Assembly (NCBI RefSeq): GCF_024498075.1
Contig: NZ_JANHOF010000024.1
Location: forward strand, 1 to 64,000
Direction of reading: 5' to 3'
Source of the DNA: Paenibacillus mendelii
GTDB taxonomy: Bacteria; Bacillota; Bacilli; Paenibacillales; Paenibacillaceae
DNA: 64,000 nucleotides
Under the pieces are notes generated by a model. It had not been told where the DNA came from, did not search any database, and was given only the letters and a program-made list of their open reading frames with translations. Position 1 is the first letter of the stretch, and each line of letters opens with the position of its first letter. The position numbers and the translations under genes were made by a program. This document shows positions 34,512 to 44,309 of this stretch, piece after piece.

Positions 34512-35711
34512 ATGAGTGAGGCGAACAAAGGCGGAAGCTCACTTTTTCCGACTTATGCGAGATATCCGATCACGCCAGTCAAAGGGCAAGGCAGCTGGCT
34601 GTGGGACGACAAGGGCAATAAATATTTGGACTTCGTGAGCGGAATTGCAGTAACGAATCTGGGACATGCGCCGGAGCGGATCAAGGAAGCGCTGGTCAAG
34701 CAGCTTGACGAGCTGTGGCACGTATCGAATTTATATCATATTCCCAGCCAGGAAGCCGCAGCTAAGCTATTGACCGACAACAGCTGCGCAGATGCCGTGT
34801 TCTTCTGCAATTCAGGGGCGGAGGCGAACGAAGCGGCTATCAAGCTGGCACGCCGCTATCAGCAGAAGGTGGCCGGAACGGGGCGTTACGAAGTCATTAC
34901 GTTCAACCAATCGTTCCACGGGCGTACGCTGGCAACTCTAACGGCTACGGGGCAGGATAAAGTCAAGGAAGGCTTCACTCCGCTGCCGGAAGGGTTCCGC
35001 CATGTACCTTTGCATGATGTGCAGGCGCTTGATGCCGCGGTCAACGACAAAACGGCAGCGATCATGATCGAGATGGTACAGGCGGAGGGCGGCGTCCACC
35101 CTGTAGAGCCGGCGTTCGTTCAGCATCTTGCAAAGCTGTGTAAGGATAATGGAATCCTGCTTATTGTCGATGAGATTCAAACGGGGATGGGCCGTACCGG
35201 CAAGCTGTTCGCCTTCGAACATTACGGTATCGAGCCGGACATCTTCACGTTAGCCAAAGGGATCGGGAGCGGCTTCCCGGTAGGCGCCATGCTGGGCAAG
35301 GGATATCTTGCCGAGGCGTTCAGCGCCGGAAGCCACGGATCCACATTCGGCGGCACGCCGATCGCGACGGCCGTCGTGAAGGCGACGATCGAGACCATTG
35401 TCGGCGACAAGCTGGCGGATCGTGCGGCGGAGATGGGTGAATATCTGGCCGGACAGCTGCGTGAGAAGCTTGCTCATCATCCACTGGTGGTCGAGATACG
35501 CGGCAAAGGTCTTATTGTGGGCATCGAATGCACGGAGCCGGTTGGCGGCTTCGTTAGTGAAGGACAACAACGCGGCCTGCTTATCATCACGGCGGGGCCG
35601 AATGTAATTCGCCTGCTTCCCAATCTCCTTGTCACACGGGAGGAAATCGATCAAGCGGTCGGTATTTTGGCTGGCATGTTTGCAGAGCGGACATCAGCTG
35701 TTCAGAACTAG
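34512..35711 (+). CDS. argD: ArgD, acetylornithine aminotransferase
   Basis: 399 aa PLP enzyme of class III, fourth step of arginine synthesis. NSGAEANEAAIKLAR binds the cofactor phosphate, IVDEIQTGMGRTGKLFAFEH is the family signature and TLAKGIGSGFPVGAM has the Schiff-base Lys. ATG at 34512 with GAGAGGTG upstream is preferred to the longer frame from 34479. It is followed by argF 22 bases later. Confidence 0.94.
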   Translation: MSEANKGGSSLFPTYARYPITPVKGQGSWLWDDKGNKYLDFVSGIAVTNLGHAPERIKEALVKQLDELWHVSNLYHIPSQEAAAKLLTDNSCADAVFFCNSGAEANEAAIKLARRYQQKVAGTGRYEVITFNQSFHGRTLATLTATGQDKVKEGFTPLPEGFRHVPLHDVQALDAAVNDKTAAIMIEMVQAEGGVHPVEPAFVQHLAKLCKDNGILLIVDEIQTGMGRTGKLFAFEHYGIEPDIFTLAKGIGSGFPVGAMLGKGYLAEAFSAGSHGSTFGGTPIATAVVKATIETIVGDKLADRAAEMGEYLAGQLREKLAHHPLVVEIRGKGLIVGIECTEPVGGFVSEGQQRGLLIITAGPNVIRLLPNLLVTREEIDQAVGILAGMFAERTSAVQN

Positions 35712-35733
35712 ATTGAAAGGAGCGTGACATAGT

Positions 35734-36690
35734 ATGCAGCCATCAGTAAAGGAAGAACTGGCGTTAAACCTGAAAAGCCGCGACTTCATCGCGCTGGCTG
35801 ATTTTTCGCCGGAAGAGGTTCGTTACCTGATTGATCTGGCGATCGATTTGAAGGGCAAACAGAAGGCCGGTGAGATCTATCACCCGCTCAAAGGGAAAAC
35901 GCTTGGCATGATTTTCGAGAAATCGTCGACACGTACCCGTGTTTCCTTCGAGGTGGGCATGTACCAGCTAGGCGGACAGGGACTTTTCTTAAGCAGCAAC
36001 GACCTGCAGATCGGACGCGGGGAGACCATATGGGATACGGCGCAGACGCTGTCCCGTTATCTGGACGGAATTATGATTCGCACCTATGCACACCGCAAAG
36101 TGATCGAGCTGGCTCGCGGAGCGACGGTGCCGGTTATTAACGGCTTGACGGATACGAACCACCCGTGTCAGGCGCTATGCGATTATCAGACGATTCTGGA
36201 GCATAAGGGACGCCTGGAAGGGCTCAAGGTTGCTTATATTGGCGATGGCAATAACATGGTGCATTCTCTCATCATGGGTGCGGCTAAGCTGGGTGTACAT
36301 ATGTCCGTGGCAACGCCTGAAGGCTATGCGCCCGATGAGGACATTGTCCGTCAGACGATTGACATTGCTGCGGCAACTGGCTCGACGATATCGGTACACC
36401 ACGATCCGAAGGAAGCCATTGCAGACGCCGACGTCGTATATACCGATGTATGGGCAAGCATGGGCTTCGAGCAGGAGCAGAAGGAGCGCGAGATCGCTTT
36501 CGCGAACTATCAGGTGAACGAAGAGCTGGCGAAATATGCGAAGAGCGACTACTTGTTCATGCACTGCCTGCCTGCACACCGCGGCGAAGAAGTGAGTGAA
36601 GGTGTTATCGACGGGAAGCACTCGATCATTTTCGATCAGGCGGAGAACCGTCTGCATGCTCAGAAAGCGATTATGGCAGCAATTATGTAA
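35734..36690 (+). CDS. argF: ArgF, ornithine carbamoyltransferase
   Basis: 318 aa trimeric enzyme making citrulline from ornithine and carbamoyl phosphate. FEKSSTRTRVSFE binds carbamoyl phosphate, TNHPCQALCDYQT is the HPxQ motif, and LFMHCLPAHRGEEV carries the ornithine-site Cys. AAAGGAG lies before the ATG. Length is usual. No carAB genes are in this operon, so carbamoyl phosphate comes from elsewhere. Confidence 0.96.
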   Translation: MQPSVKEELALNLKSRDFIALADFSPEEVRYLIDLAIDLKGKQKAGEIYHPLKGKTLGMIFEKSSTRTRVSFEVGMYQLGGQGLFLSSNDLQIGRGETIWDTAQTLSRYLDGIMIRTYAHRKVIELARGATVPVINGLTDTNHPCQALCDYQTILEHKGRLEGLKVAYIGDGNNMVHSLIMGAAKLGVHMSVATPEGYAPDEDIVRQTIDIAAATGSTISVHHDPKEAIADADVVYTDVWASMGFEQEQKEREIAFANYQVNEELAKYAKSDYLFMHCLPAHRGEEVSEGVIDGKHSIIFDQAENRLHAQKAIMAAIM

Positions 36691-36744
36691 GTAGCCGGTC
36701 CATACGAGGGCCGACGATCATAGATGAGGAGCGATTGAGAAACC

Positions 36745-37983
36745 ATGGCGAAGGAAAAAATCGTACTGGCCTACTCGGGCGGTCTGGATACGTCCGTTAT
36801 TTTGAAATGGCTGAAAGAAACTTATGACGCAGAAATCATTGCATTCACGGCGGATATCGGGCAGAAGGATGAGCTTGACGGCCTGGAAGCCAAGGCGCTG
36901 GCCACTGGCGCTTCGAAGGTGTACATTGATGATCTGCGGGATGAATTCGCGAAGGACTTCATCTATCCGATGTTCCAAGCGGGAGCGCTGTATGAAGGGC
37001 AGTATTTGCTCGGTACGTCGATTGCCCGTCCGCTCATCGCGAAGCGTATGGTTGACATTGCACGCGCCGAGGGCGCTACGGCAATTGCACATGGCGCAAC
37101 CGGCAAAGGCAATGACCAAGTGCGCTTCGAGCTGACAGCTGCTGCGCTGGCACCGGATATTGCCGTCATCGCCCCATGGCGCAGCGAGGAGTTCCGCGAG
37201 CAGTTCCCAGGCCGCGCGGAGATGATCGCCTATGCGGAGAAGCACAACATTCCGGTTCAAGCATCAGCGGCCAAGCCGTATTCGATGGACCGGAACCTGC
37301 TGCACATCAGCTTCGAGAGCGGCATGCTGGAAGACCCTTGGTTCGATCCAAGCGCGGACGAGAACAAGGGAATGTACGTCCTCAGCGTATCTCCTGAAGA
37401 TGCGCCGGATCAGGCGGAATACGTCGAATTGGCATTCGAAGCCGGCGATTGCGTGGCGATCAACGGAGAGAAGCTAAGTCCGCTTGAAGTCATGGAGAAG
37501 CTCAATGAGCTTGGCGGCAAGCACGGCATCGGCCGTGTCGATATGGTGGAGAACCGTTTCGTCGGCATGAAGAGCCGCGGCGTCTATGAGACACCGGGCG
37601 GATCGATGCTGTTCACGGCACACCGCAAAATGGAGTCGCTCACGATGGACCGTGACGTGATGCATCTGCGTGACTCGCTCATTTCCAAATACGCGACACT
37701 CGTTTATAATGGCTTCTGGTTCGCACCAGAACGTCTTGCGCTGCAGGCGCTTGTGAAGGAGAGCCAGAACAACGTAACTGGCGTCGTCCGTCTGAAGCTG
37801 TACAAAGGCAACATCATCGGTGCCGGCGTTAAAAGCCCGGTAAGCCTGTACAACCCGGATATCGCGACGATGGAAGCCGATCCTTCCAAGGCTTACGATC
37901 AAGGCGATGCGACTGGCTTTATCCGCTTGAACGCCCTGCGCCTTAAAGTATCGTCCGGCGTGGAGCAAAGCAAGAAATCATAA
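36745..37983 (+). CDS. argG: ArgG, argininosuccinate synthase
   Basis: 412 aa enzyme joining citrulline and aspartate with ATP. LAYSGGLDTSVILKWL is the PP-loop ATP site and AHGATGKGNDQVRFELT is the second signature. GAGGAG lies well upstream of the ATG (about 13 bases), a long spacing also seen at argJ and argH. A GC-rich hairpin begins one base after the stop. Confidence 0.96.
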   Translation: MAKEKIVLAYSGGLDTSVILKWLKETYDAEIIAFTADIGQKDELDGLEAKALATGASKVYIDDLRDEFAKDFIYPMFQAGALYEGQYLLGTSIARPLIAKRMVDIARAEGATAIAHGATGKGNDQVRFELTAAALAPDIAVIAPWRSEEFREQFPGRAEMIAYAEKHNIPVQASAAKPYSMDRNLLHISFESGMLEDPWFDPSADENKGMYVLSVSPEDAPDQAEYVELAFEAGDCVAINGEKLSPLEVMEKLNELGGKHGIGRVDMVENRFVGMKSRGVYETPGGSMLFTAHRKMESLTMDRDVMHLRDSLISKYATLVYNGFWFAPERLALQALVKESQNNVTGVVRLKLYKGNIIGAGVKSPVSLYNPDIATMEADPSKAYDQGDATGFIRLNALRLKVSSGVEQSKKS

Positions 37984-38025
37984 AGGCAGGTGGGCCCCGG
38001 CTTTATCCGCCGGGGCCCACCGCCT
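37984..38025 (+). promoter_or_regulatory. Very stable hairpin between argG and argH without U-tract
   Basis: GGTGGGCCCCGGC (37989-38001) pairs perfectly over 13 bases with GCCGGGGCCCACC (38009-38021), extended by AGGC/GCCT with one bulge; the loop is seven bases. Seventeen pairs in all, mostly G-C, and no T-run follows, so it is not an ordinary terminator. It may protect the upstream message, mark processing or lower argH. Confidence 0.72.
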
Positions 38026-38103
38026 GTGAAGACAAGCAGTTCGGCCCGGAACGCGTAGGATGCGCGGGGTATATTTTGGCTATAAAGGAGCGGGAAACGT
38101 ACA

Positions 38104-39522
38104 GTGAGTAAACTTTGGGGCGGCCGATTTACGAAGAAAACCGACCAACTGGTTGAAGAATATACCGCATCGATCATGTTCGATAAAGAGCTGGCCGAGG
38201 AAGATATTCAAGGCAGCTTGGCGCATGTGACGATGCTTGGCAAGCAGGGCATTCTGCCTGCGGACGATGTGGATACGATCAAAGAAGGTTTGCTGAAAGT
38301 TCTGCAGAAAATCAGGCGGGGTGAGATCGAATTCTCGGTCTCCGACGAAGATATTCATATGAATATCGAGAAGACGCTAATCGACGAAATCGGGCCGGTG
38401 GGCGGCAAGCTGCATACGGGTCGGAGCCGCAACGATCAAGTGGCGACGGACATGCATCTATACCTTCGCAAACGGGTAGTCGAATTCGTCGATCTGCTGT
38501 CGAAGCTGCAAACCGCACTCGTCGAGCAGGCGAAAGCAAACCTCGATACGATTCTGCCGGGCTACACGCACCTGCAGCGGGCGCAGCCGATTCTGTTCGC
38601 GCATCATTTGATGGCGTATGTCTCGATGTTCGGACGTGATATGGAGCGGCTGCAGGACAGCTACAAACGCATTAATATGCTGCCGCTTGGAGCGGGTGCC
38701 TTGGCCGGAACAACGTTCCCGATCGATCGCCATTTTGTAGCGAGCCAATTGAATTTCGACCGCGTTTATGAGAACAGCCTGGATGCGGTAAGCGACCGCG
38801 ACTTCATTCTGGAGTTTCTGTCCCATGCGTCCATTATTATGGCGCATCTGTCCCGTCTGAGTGAGGAGCTTATTCTGTGGTCGAGCACGGAATTCCATTT
38901 TGTCGAGCTCGATGACGCTTTCTGTACGGGCAGCAGCATTATGCCGCAGAAGAAGAACCCCGACGTGCCTGAGCTGGTCCGCGGCAAGACGGGTCGCGTA
39001 TACGGCAATCTGATCGGCCTGTTGACTGTGCTGAAATCACTGCCGCTCGCGTACAACAAGGACATGCAGGAAGACAAGGAAGGTATGTTCGATACCGTTC
39101 GTACGCTGCAGGGGGCGCTTCAACTGTTTGCGCCGATGATCGCGACGATGAAGGTCAACAAAGACCGGATGCGCCAAGCGGTCAATCAAGATTTCTCGAA
39201 CGCGACGGACATCGCCGACTTCCTCGTTGGCAAAGGATTGCCGTTCCGACAAGCGCATGAGGTAATCGGCAAGACCGTATTGTACTGCATCCAGCAAGGG
39301 AAGTATTTGCTTGACCTGTCGCTGGACGAGTTCAAGCAGTTCTCACAGCTGTTCGATGACCGGATCTACGAGGTGCTGCAGCCGGAGCAGGTTGTTAATG
39401 CGCGCAACGTATATGGCGGAACAGCCCGTTCGCAGGTGGCCGATGCAATCGCCCGTGCGGAACAGGAGCTCGAGAAGACGGCAGCTTGGACGGAAGAGTA
39501 CGCCAAGCGCAGCAGTCTGTAA
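38104..39522 (+). CDS. argH: ArgH, argininosuccinate lyase
   Basis: 472 aa enzyme of the fumarase/aspartase superfamily that splits argininosuccinate into arginine and fumarate. The signature GSSIMPQKKNPDVPEL with the mobile loop is intact, and HTGRSRNDQVATDMHLYL and GYTHLQRAQPI are conserved. It starts with GTG at 38104, 120 bases after argG; AAGGAG is about 13 bases before it. Last gene of the arg operon. Confidence 0.95.
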   Translation: MSKLWGGRFTKKTDQLVEEYTASIMFDKELAEEDIQGSLAHVTMLGKQGILPADDVDTIKEGLLKVLQKIRRGEIEFSVSDEDIHMNIEKTLIDEIGPVGGKLHTGRSRNDQVATDMHLYLRKRVVEFVDLLSKLQTALVEQAKANLDTILPGYTHLQRAQPILFAHHLMAYVSMFGRDMERLQDSYKRINMLPLGAGALAGTTFPIDRHFVASQLNFDRVYENSLDAVSDRDFILEFLSHASIIMAHLSRLSEELILWSSTEFHFVELDDAFCTGSSIMPQKKNPDVPELVRGKTGRVYGNLIGLLTVLKSLPLAYNKDMQEDKEGMFDTVRTLQGALQLFAPMIATMKVNKDRMRQAVNQDFSNATDIADFLVGKGLPFRQAHEVIGKTVLYCIQQGKYLLDLSLDEFKQFSQLFDDRIYEVLQPEQVVNARNVYGGTARSQVADAIARAEQELEKTAAWTEEYAKRSSL

Positions 39523-39538
39523 CTATAGTCCAAGTAGA

Positions 39539-39593
39539 AGAGCCTGCTGTGATCATCCGGTGAAGGATGGTCGCAGCAGGCTCTTTATTTTTT
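39539..39593 (+). terminator. Terminator of the arg operon
   Basis: AGAGCCTGCTG (39539-39549) pairs with CAGCAGGCTCT (39574-39584) and an inner GATCATCC/GGATGGTC extends the stem; TTTATTTTTT follows. The convergent VanW gene ends just beyond it. Confidence 0.9.
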
Positions 39594-39615
39594 CTTATGG
39601 GTGCAGCATCAGGGG

Positions 39616-41112
39616 CTATTCATTCACACCGTCCTCGATCAGCTGCTTCTGTGTTTGGGGACCTTCCAGACCTGCACCAGGTCCGCTATTCTCGGGAGCA
39701 ACGCCATATACAACGGGCTGAGCTTTGTAGGTATCTCGCGAAATCCGCTTGCGTGATGCAACCTTGCCGTCCCGGTACATCGTCCGGTAAGTCTCGACGA
39801 CATAGCCGGCTTTACCGGCGTCCATTAACAGGCGCCCTCCCGGCTGAACCGCTGCAGAAGCGACTAATTTCACCGGCGGGTTGATGACCTTCACCGTTTT
39901 GGAATCGATGGCATAGCGGACGTCTTTGGGCAAGGTGCCGAACAGCTTGACGGTCAGCTTGCGGTCCTTGACCTCGGTGCGGATGATCAAATGCTTGCCG
40001 GTCGTGTTTTTGAACTTAAAATTGATAGCCCCTTCCGCGAAAGTAGCATCCTGCCCTTTGGGCAAGTAGGATACCGGCAGGGAATGATTGCGCCGTTCGG
40101 TCATGTCGAGCCCGATCAGCAGCGCAGCATTGTACAAGGTACTGGATACTTGGCAGATCCCGCCGCCGATCCCGGGTACGAGCTCCCCGTTCAGAATGAC
40201 GGGCGCTTCCCGGAACCCGTATTTCACTCTCGTCGCTTCAATGACTTTACGGTAATCGAACACCTCGCCTGGTGCCAGCACCCAGTCTTGAAGCGTATTG
40301 GCCGTCACGGTTACATTGTGAACACGGCCTGCTCCACTTGCCTTGAAGTCGGTTGTGAAGGAAATGATCATCCGTTCAATGCCTTCCGCCTTTAACCGTT
40401 CAAGGGTTACGTTCGGGCGGACGACGGATATGGCAATCGGCAGCGAGAGCGGCTTGGCATTCATTCCCCAGCCATCGTCAAGCTCGGCCTTCACCGCTTG
40501 TACGACGTTGGCGAACAGTGCTTTCGTATCCAGCCGGTAGGCATCCTGATGCGGTTGATAGATGACTTTGTCTTCCGAAGTAATCTTCCGGACCGCGTTG
40601 ACCGGCTCGCTGGCATCCAGATATCCCCACTCGCTGCGTACCGTCTTTTCAAAAATGCGATAATCCCAAGTGATACTGACGGTAAGCTGCTTAGGAAAGC
40701 GCAAGCGGTAGTTGGCCTTGTCCCATAAGCGGCCTACCTTCAACCCTGCGATCATATCGCGGGCATTCTTCATGTCTATTCGCAAGCCGAGCTGTTCGAG
40801 CGTCCAGGTCTTATTCTGAACCTTGGTGCCGTTAGCCTCCAGGGTGAGGGAAAGGCCTCTGAGAGAATCGGATCTTTGATTCAGTTCTTGAAGCGCCGCA
40901 TCAACGGTGACGCCGCCAAGGGGGATGGAGGTGCTGCTTGTTAGCCTATATTCTCCACCCGCAGCCGCATGTTTGCCTCCACCATCTCCTGCGGCGATTG
41001 TGCCGTCTGGAACGGTATCCCTATGTGCATAGACCCATAACAGTCCCCAGCCAACAGAGAATGCGAGCAGGGCGGCGATTAGAATGATCCATGCCATATG
41101 AAATCGTTTCAT
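39616..41112 (-). CDS. VanW family protein with peptidoglycan-binding and G5 domains
   Basis: 498 aa, one N-terminal membrane anchor (WIILIAALLAFSVGWGLLWV), so it is held in the membrane facing the wall. Residues about 50-230 look like the PG_binding_4 region, 270-400 are the VanW domain (ILNGELVPGIGGGICQVSST, NHSLPVSYLPKG), and the end is a G5 domain. It resembles B. subtilis YoaR. Function is not known; cell-wall binding is the usual guess, and there is no vancomycin cluster nearby, so the VanW name should not suggest resistance. AAGGTGG precedes the start on the minus strand. Confidence 0.87.
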   Translation of the reverse strand: MKRFHMAWIILIAALLAFSVGWGLLWVYAHRDTVPDGTIAAGDGGGKHAAAGGEYRLTSSTSIPLGGVTVDAALQELNQRSDSLRGLSLTLEANGTKVQNKTWTLEQLGLRIDMKNARDMIAGLKVGRLWDKANYRLRFPKQLTVSITWDYRIFEKTVRSEWGYLDASEPVNAVRKITSEDKVIYQPHQDAYRLDTKALFANVVQAVKAELDDGWGMNAKPLSLPIAISVVRPNVTLERLKAEGIERMIISFTTDFKASGAGRVHNVTVTANTLQDWVLAPGEVFDYRKVIEATRVKYGFREAPVILNGELVPGIGGGICQVSSTLYNAALLIGLDMTERRNHSLPVSYLPKGQDATFAEGAINFKFKNTTGKHLIIRTEVKDRKLTVKLFGTLPKDVRYAIDSKTVKVINPPVKLVASAAVQPGGRLLMDAGKAGYVVETYRTMYRDGKVASRKRISRDTYKAQPVVYGVAPENSGPGAGLEGPQTQKQLIEDGVNE

Positions 41113-41372
41113 GATTCTCGACCACCTTATCTAAGAGCGATTCCTTCATGTATATGCGTATGAAGAGGGATATTTGCCCCTGAAATCATTTGGTTCTTAT
41201 TCGACAAGCGTGGTTTGGGGAACATGTCGAAAATAAGGCTGAATCTCGTCGAAAGTGACGGAATGTAGCAAGATGAAAATTATGAAAAATGACAGATTTC
41301 GGGTCTTAGGTAGAGGATTTATCGAATGCCTGTCGAATACATAAAAGCTGACTATCTACAGGATGTGATAAT

Positions 41373-42059
41373 GTGATTGAAATGCAAGACGTCTGGAAAA
41401 CGTACGCGGACGGCACTCATGCCTTGAGCGGCGTCTCCGTTCTAATAGAACGCAACGAATTTGTATATCTTGTTGGACCGTCGGGTGCCGGCAAGTCCAC
41501 TTTCATGAAGCTGATCTACCGTGAAGAAGTTCCGACCAAGGGTCAAATTTCGGTCAACGGATTTAATATCGGCAAGCTCAAGCCGCGCAAAATTCCTTAT
41601 GTCCGACGTAACATCGGCGTTATCTTTCAAGACTTCCGGCTGCTGCCCAAGATGACGGCTTACGAGAATGTGGCGTTCGCGATGGAGGTCATTGAAGCTC
41701 CCCGCCGCATCATCAAGAAGCGAACAATGGAGGTTCTCGACCTTGTCGGCCTGAAGGATCGATTCAATAGCTTGCCGGCCCAATTGTCCGGAGGCGAGCA
41801 GCAGCGTATCGCGATCGCACGGGCGATCGTCAACAGCCCGGCCGTCATCGTTGCAGATGAACCTACCGGCAACCTTGATCCCGAAACATCATGGGGCATT
41901 ATGAATCTGCTTGAGGAGATTAACTTCCGGGGAACGACGATTGTAATGGCAACCCATAACCGGGAAATCGTCAACACGCTCCGCAAACGCGTCATCGCCA
42001 TTGAATCCGGCACCATCGCCCGCGATGAAGCAAGAGGGGAGTACGGTTATGAAGCTTAG
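41373..42059 (+). CDS. ftsE: FtsE, cell-division ABC transporter ATPase
   Basis: 228 aa ATPase that drives FtsX to switch on a peptidoglycan hydrolase. GPSGAGKSTFMK (Walker A), FQDFRLL (Q-loop), LSGGEQQRIAIARA (signature) and VIVADEPTGNLDP (Walker B) are complete. The start is GTG at 41373 with AGGATG nearby. ftsX starts 11 bases before the ftsE stop. Confidence 0.95.
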   Translation: MIEMQDVWKTYADGTHALSGVSVLIERNEFVYLVGPSGAGKSTFMKLIYREEVPTKGQISVNGFNIGKLKPRKIPYVRRNIGVIFQDFRLLPKMTAYENVAFAMEVIEAPRRIIKKRTMEVLDLVGLKDRFNSLPAQLSGGEQQRIAIARAIVNSPAVIVADEPTGNLDPETSWGIMNLLEEINFRGTTIVMATHNREIVNTLRKRVIAIESGTIARDEARGEYGYEA

Positions 42060-42966
42060 AACGATTCTGCGCCATTTGCGCGAAGGCGTGAGGAACGTCC
42101 TGCGCAACGGCTGGATGTCATTCGCGTCCATAAGCTCGATCGTGATCTCACTCTTCATTCTCGGGGGGTTTCTGCTGCTGGCGCTGAACGTGAACAATCT
42201 TGCCGATCAGATCGAGAGCCAGGTGGAGATACGGGTGTTTCTGCAGCTGGACACCGATCAAACGAAGATCGATCAGCTCCGCAACGAAATCGGCAACATC
42301 AAGGAAGTCAAGCAGGTGAAGTTCGTATCGAAGGATGAGGGGCTTGAGCTGCTCCGCAAAAATTTGGGTGAGAGCGGCGAGGATTTGCTGCAAGGGTACG
42401 AGAAAGACAAGAATCCGCTGCCGGATTCCTTCACTGTGGAGGTGTACGAGCCGCAGACGATCGCCTTCGCGGCCAAGAAGATCGAGCTGATCAACAAGGC
42501 CGATCAAACCAACCCGATCACAAGCGTGAAGTACGGCAAGGGCAAGGTCGAGACGCTGTTCAAGCTGACGAATGCTGTGCGCAATATCGGGCTCGTCATC
42601 GTAGCCGGTCTTGCAATAACGGCCATGTTTCTTATTTCAACGACCATCAAGATCACCATTCTGGCTCGACGGCGCGAAATCGGCATCATGAAGCTGGTGG
42701 GCGCGACCAATCATTTTATACGCTGGCCTTTCTTTATTGAAGGCGCTCTAATCGGCATCATTGGATCCGTTATTACGACGGCAATTCTGCTCTATGGGTA
42801 TTCGAGGCTCATTTATGTATCGCAATTTGAACTTGGCTTGCTGATGATCAAGCTGGTCACGTTGAAGGAAATTGGCTTTTTCGTCTCAGTGCTGATTATT
42901 GGACTCGGCACGTTGATTGGCATTTGGGGCAGCACCTTGTCGGTGCGCAAGTACTTGAAAGTGTAG
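42049..42966 (+). CDS. ftsX: FtsX, cell-division ABC transporter permease
   Basis: 305 aa membrane protein with four membrane segments, the first near residues 20-42 (ISSIVISLFILGGFLLLALN), a large extracellular loop up to about 175, and three more segments near 185-300. It passes the FtsE signal to a hydrolase outside the cell. ATG at 42049 overlaps ftsE by 11 bases with GAGGGG upstream. The longer frame from 42001 is inside ftsE and not used. Confidence 0.94.
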   Translation: MKLRTILRHLREGVRNVLRNGWMSFASISSIVISLFILGGFLLLALNVNNLADQIESQVEIRVFLQLDTDQTKIDQLRNEIGNIKEVKQVKFVSKDEGLELLRKNLGESGEDLLQGYEKDKNPLPDSFTVEVYEPQTIAFAAKKIELINKADQTNPITSVKYGKGKVETLFKLTNAVRNIGLVIVAGLAITAMFLISTTIKITILARRREIGIMKLVGATNHFIRWPFFIEGALIGIIGSVITTAILLYGYSRLIYVSQFELGLLMIKLVTLKEIGFFVSVLIIGLGTLIGIWGSTLSVRKYLKV

Positions 42967-42977
42967 GTGGTGGAAAC

Positions 42978-44180
42978 GTGAAAAAATGGCTCGCCATCCT
43001 AGCCGTAACCGTGCTCGCAGTATATATCTTTCAACCGTTCGGCGGGGAAGCTGCATCGCAGGTAGACAAGATTAATAAAGAGCTGGATCAGGTCAGGAAA
43101 GAGATCGCCGCGGCGGCTCATAACCGCAATCAAGCGGATAAGGATAGAGAGGCTGTCATTCAGCAGAAGACTGTGACGGCGCAGTCCGTTGCGGAGATTA
43201 TGAAGCAAATCGATGAAGTAGGCACGCAGCTGATGGGTGTTCAAGCTCAGCTCGATGCTACGAAGGATAAGCTGCTATTGACCGGCGAAGAGCTGCAGGA
43301 AGCGGAAGAGCGGATCGCTTCGCGGGACGAGCTGCTGCAGTCGCGGATTCGCCTCATGTATACCAACGGCTCCGTATCCTATATGGATGTGCTGTTGAAT
43401 GCCACGAGCTTCAGCGATTTCCTCGACCGGTTCGATTCCCTGCAGTCCATTCTGGGACAAGACCGCGACATTCTTGCGAGCCACAAGCAGGACCGTGCGC
43501 TCATCGCACAGAAGAAGCAGGAAGTGGAGAAGGCGCTTGCGGAAGTGAAGGTCATGTACGGCAAGCTCAATAATTACCAATCGCTTCTCTTCTCGAAGGA
43601 GAAAGAGAAGGAAGTGATGGTGCTTAGCTTTAACGAGCAGGCCGAGGAGCTGGAGGAAATCAGTGAGGAGCAGGAGAAGCTTCTCATGAGCCTAGCGAAG
43701 AAAGTATCCGTTCTGGAAGAGAAGAAGCGGATAGAAGCGGCGAAGAAAAAGAAGAAGAAGGCCGTCACCTCCTACTACACCGGCGGCAAGTTCGCAGTTC
43801 CGCTGCATGATAGCTATCGTCTATCCTCGCCGTTCGGCTATAGAACGCATCCGATCTCGGGCAAGAAGAAGCTGCACGCGGGTATCGACATGGCGGCACC
43901 GTCGGGAACACCGATTTATGCAGCGGAAGGCGGTACCGTTCTGGTTGCGCAGTGGTGGAACGGGTACGGGAACTGTGTCATCATCGATCATGGTAACGGT
44001 CTGTGGACGATATACGGCCATATTCGCAATAATGGCATTAAGGTCGAGAAAGGCGAGACCGTCAAGCGCGGTCAAAAAATTGCTGAAGTCGGCAGCACCG
44101 GCCAATCCACCGGTCCTCACCTTCATTTTGAAGTTCGCAAGAACGAGGAACCTGTCAATCCAAGCCAATATCTTAAATAG
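42978..44180 (+). CDS. M23 family peptidoglycan endopeptidase with coiled coil
   Basis: 400 aa: signal peptide (KKWLAILAVTVLAVYIFQP), long coiled coil (about 30-260), and C-terminal M23 domain (HAGIDMAAPSGTPIYAAEGG, then GPHLHFEV). The zinc residues HxxxD and HxH are intact, so it should be catalytic, unlike E. coli EnvC. The coiled coil resembles EnvC/CwlO N-termini that bind FtsX. It starts 11 bases after ftsX, so it is the likely FtsEX-controlled hydrolase. The GTG start has GGTGGTGG before it. Confidence 0.88.
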   Translation: MKKWLAILAVTVLAVYIFQPFGGEAASQVDKINKELDQVRKEIAAAAHNRNQADKDREAVIQQKTVTAQSVAEIMKQIDEVGTQLMGVQAQLDATKDKLLLTGEELQEAEERIASRDELLQSRIRLMYTNGSVSYMDVLLNATSFSDFLDRFDSLQSILGQDRDILASHKQDRALIAQKKQEVEKALAEVKVMYGKLNNYQSLLFSKEKEKEVMVLSFNEQAEELEEISEEQEKLLMSLAKKVSVLEEKKRIEAAKKKKKKAVTSYYTGGKFAVPLHDSYRLSSPFGYRTHPISGKKKLHAGIDMAAPSGTPIYAAEGGTVLVAQWWNGYGNCVIIDHGNGLWTIYGHIRNNGIKVEKGETVKRGQKIAEVGSTGQSTGPHLHFEVRKNEEPVNPSQYLK

Positions 44181-44222
44181 GGGCAGGACAAGTAGTAGTC
44201 GTTTCTGCCAAAAAAAACAAGA

Positions 44223-44262
44223 TGCCGTACCCGTGACAAATAATCGGGTGCGGCTTGTCATA
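44223..44262 (+). terminator. Possible weak terminator between the M23 gene and ctpA
   Basis: GCCGTACCCG and CGGGTGCGGC form an imperfect stem around ACAAATAAT, with only TTG after the stem. It may reduce read-through to ctpA, which otherwise follows in the same direction. Confidence 0.4.
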
Positions 44263-44309
44263 TACTAGGAATGTTGTGGATGTGCTGATATAGAAAGCAG
44301 GTGATAATC

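Noticed and set aside
39616..41112. VanW protein as vancomycin resistance factor
   Set aside because: No vanHAX or VanRS-like genes are nearby and VanW alone is common in sensitive Firmicutes; no resistance is claimed.
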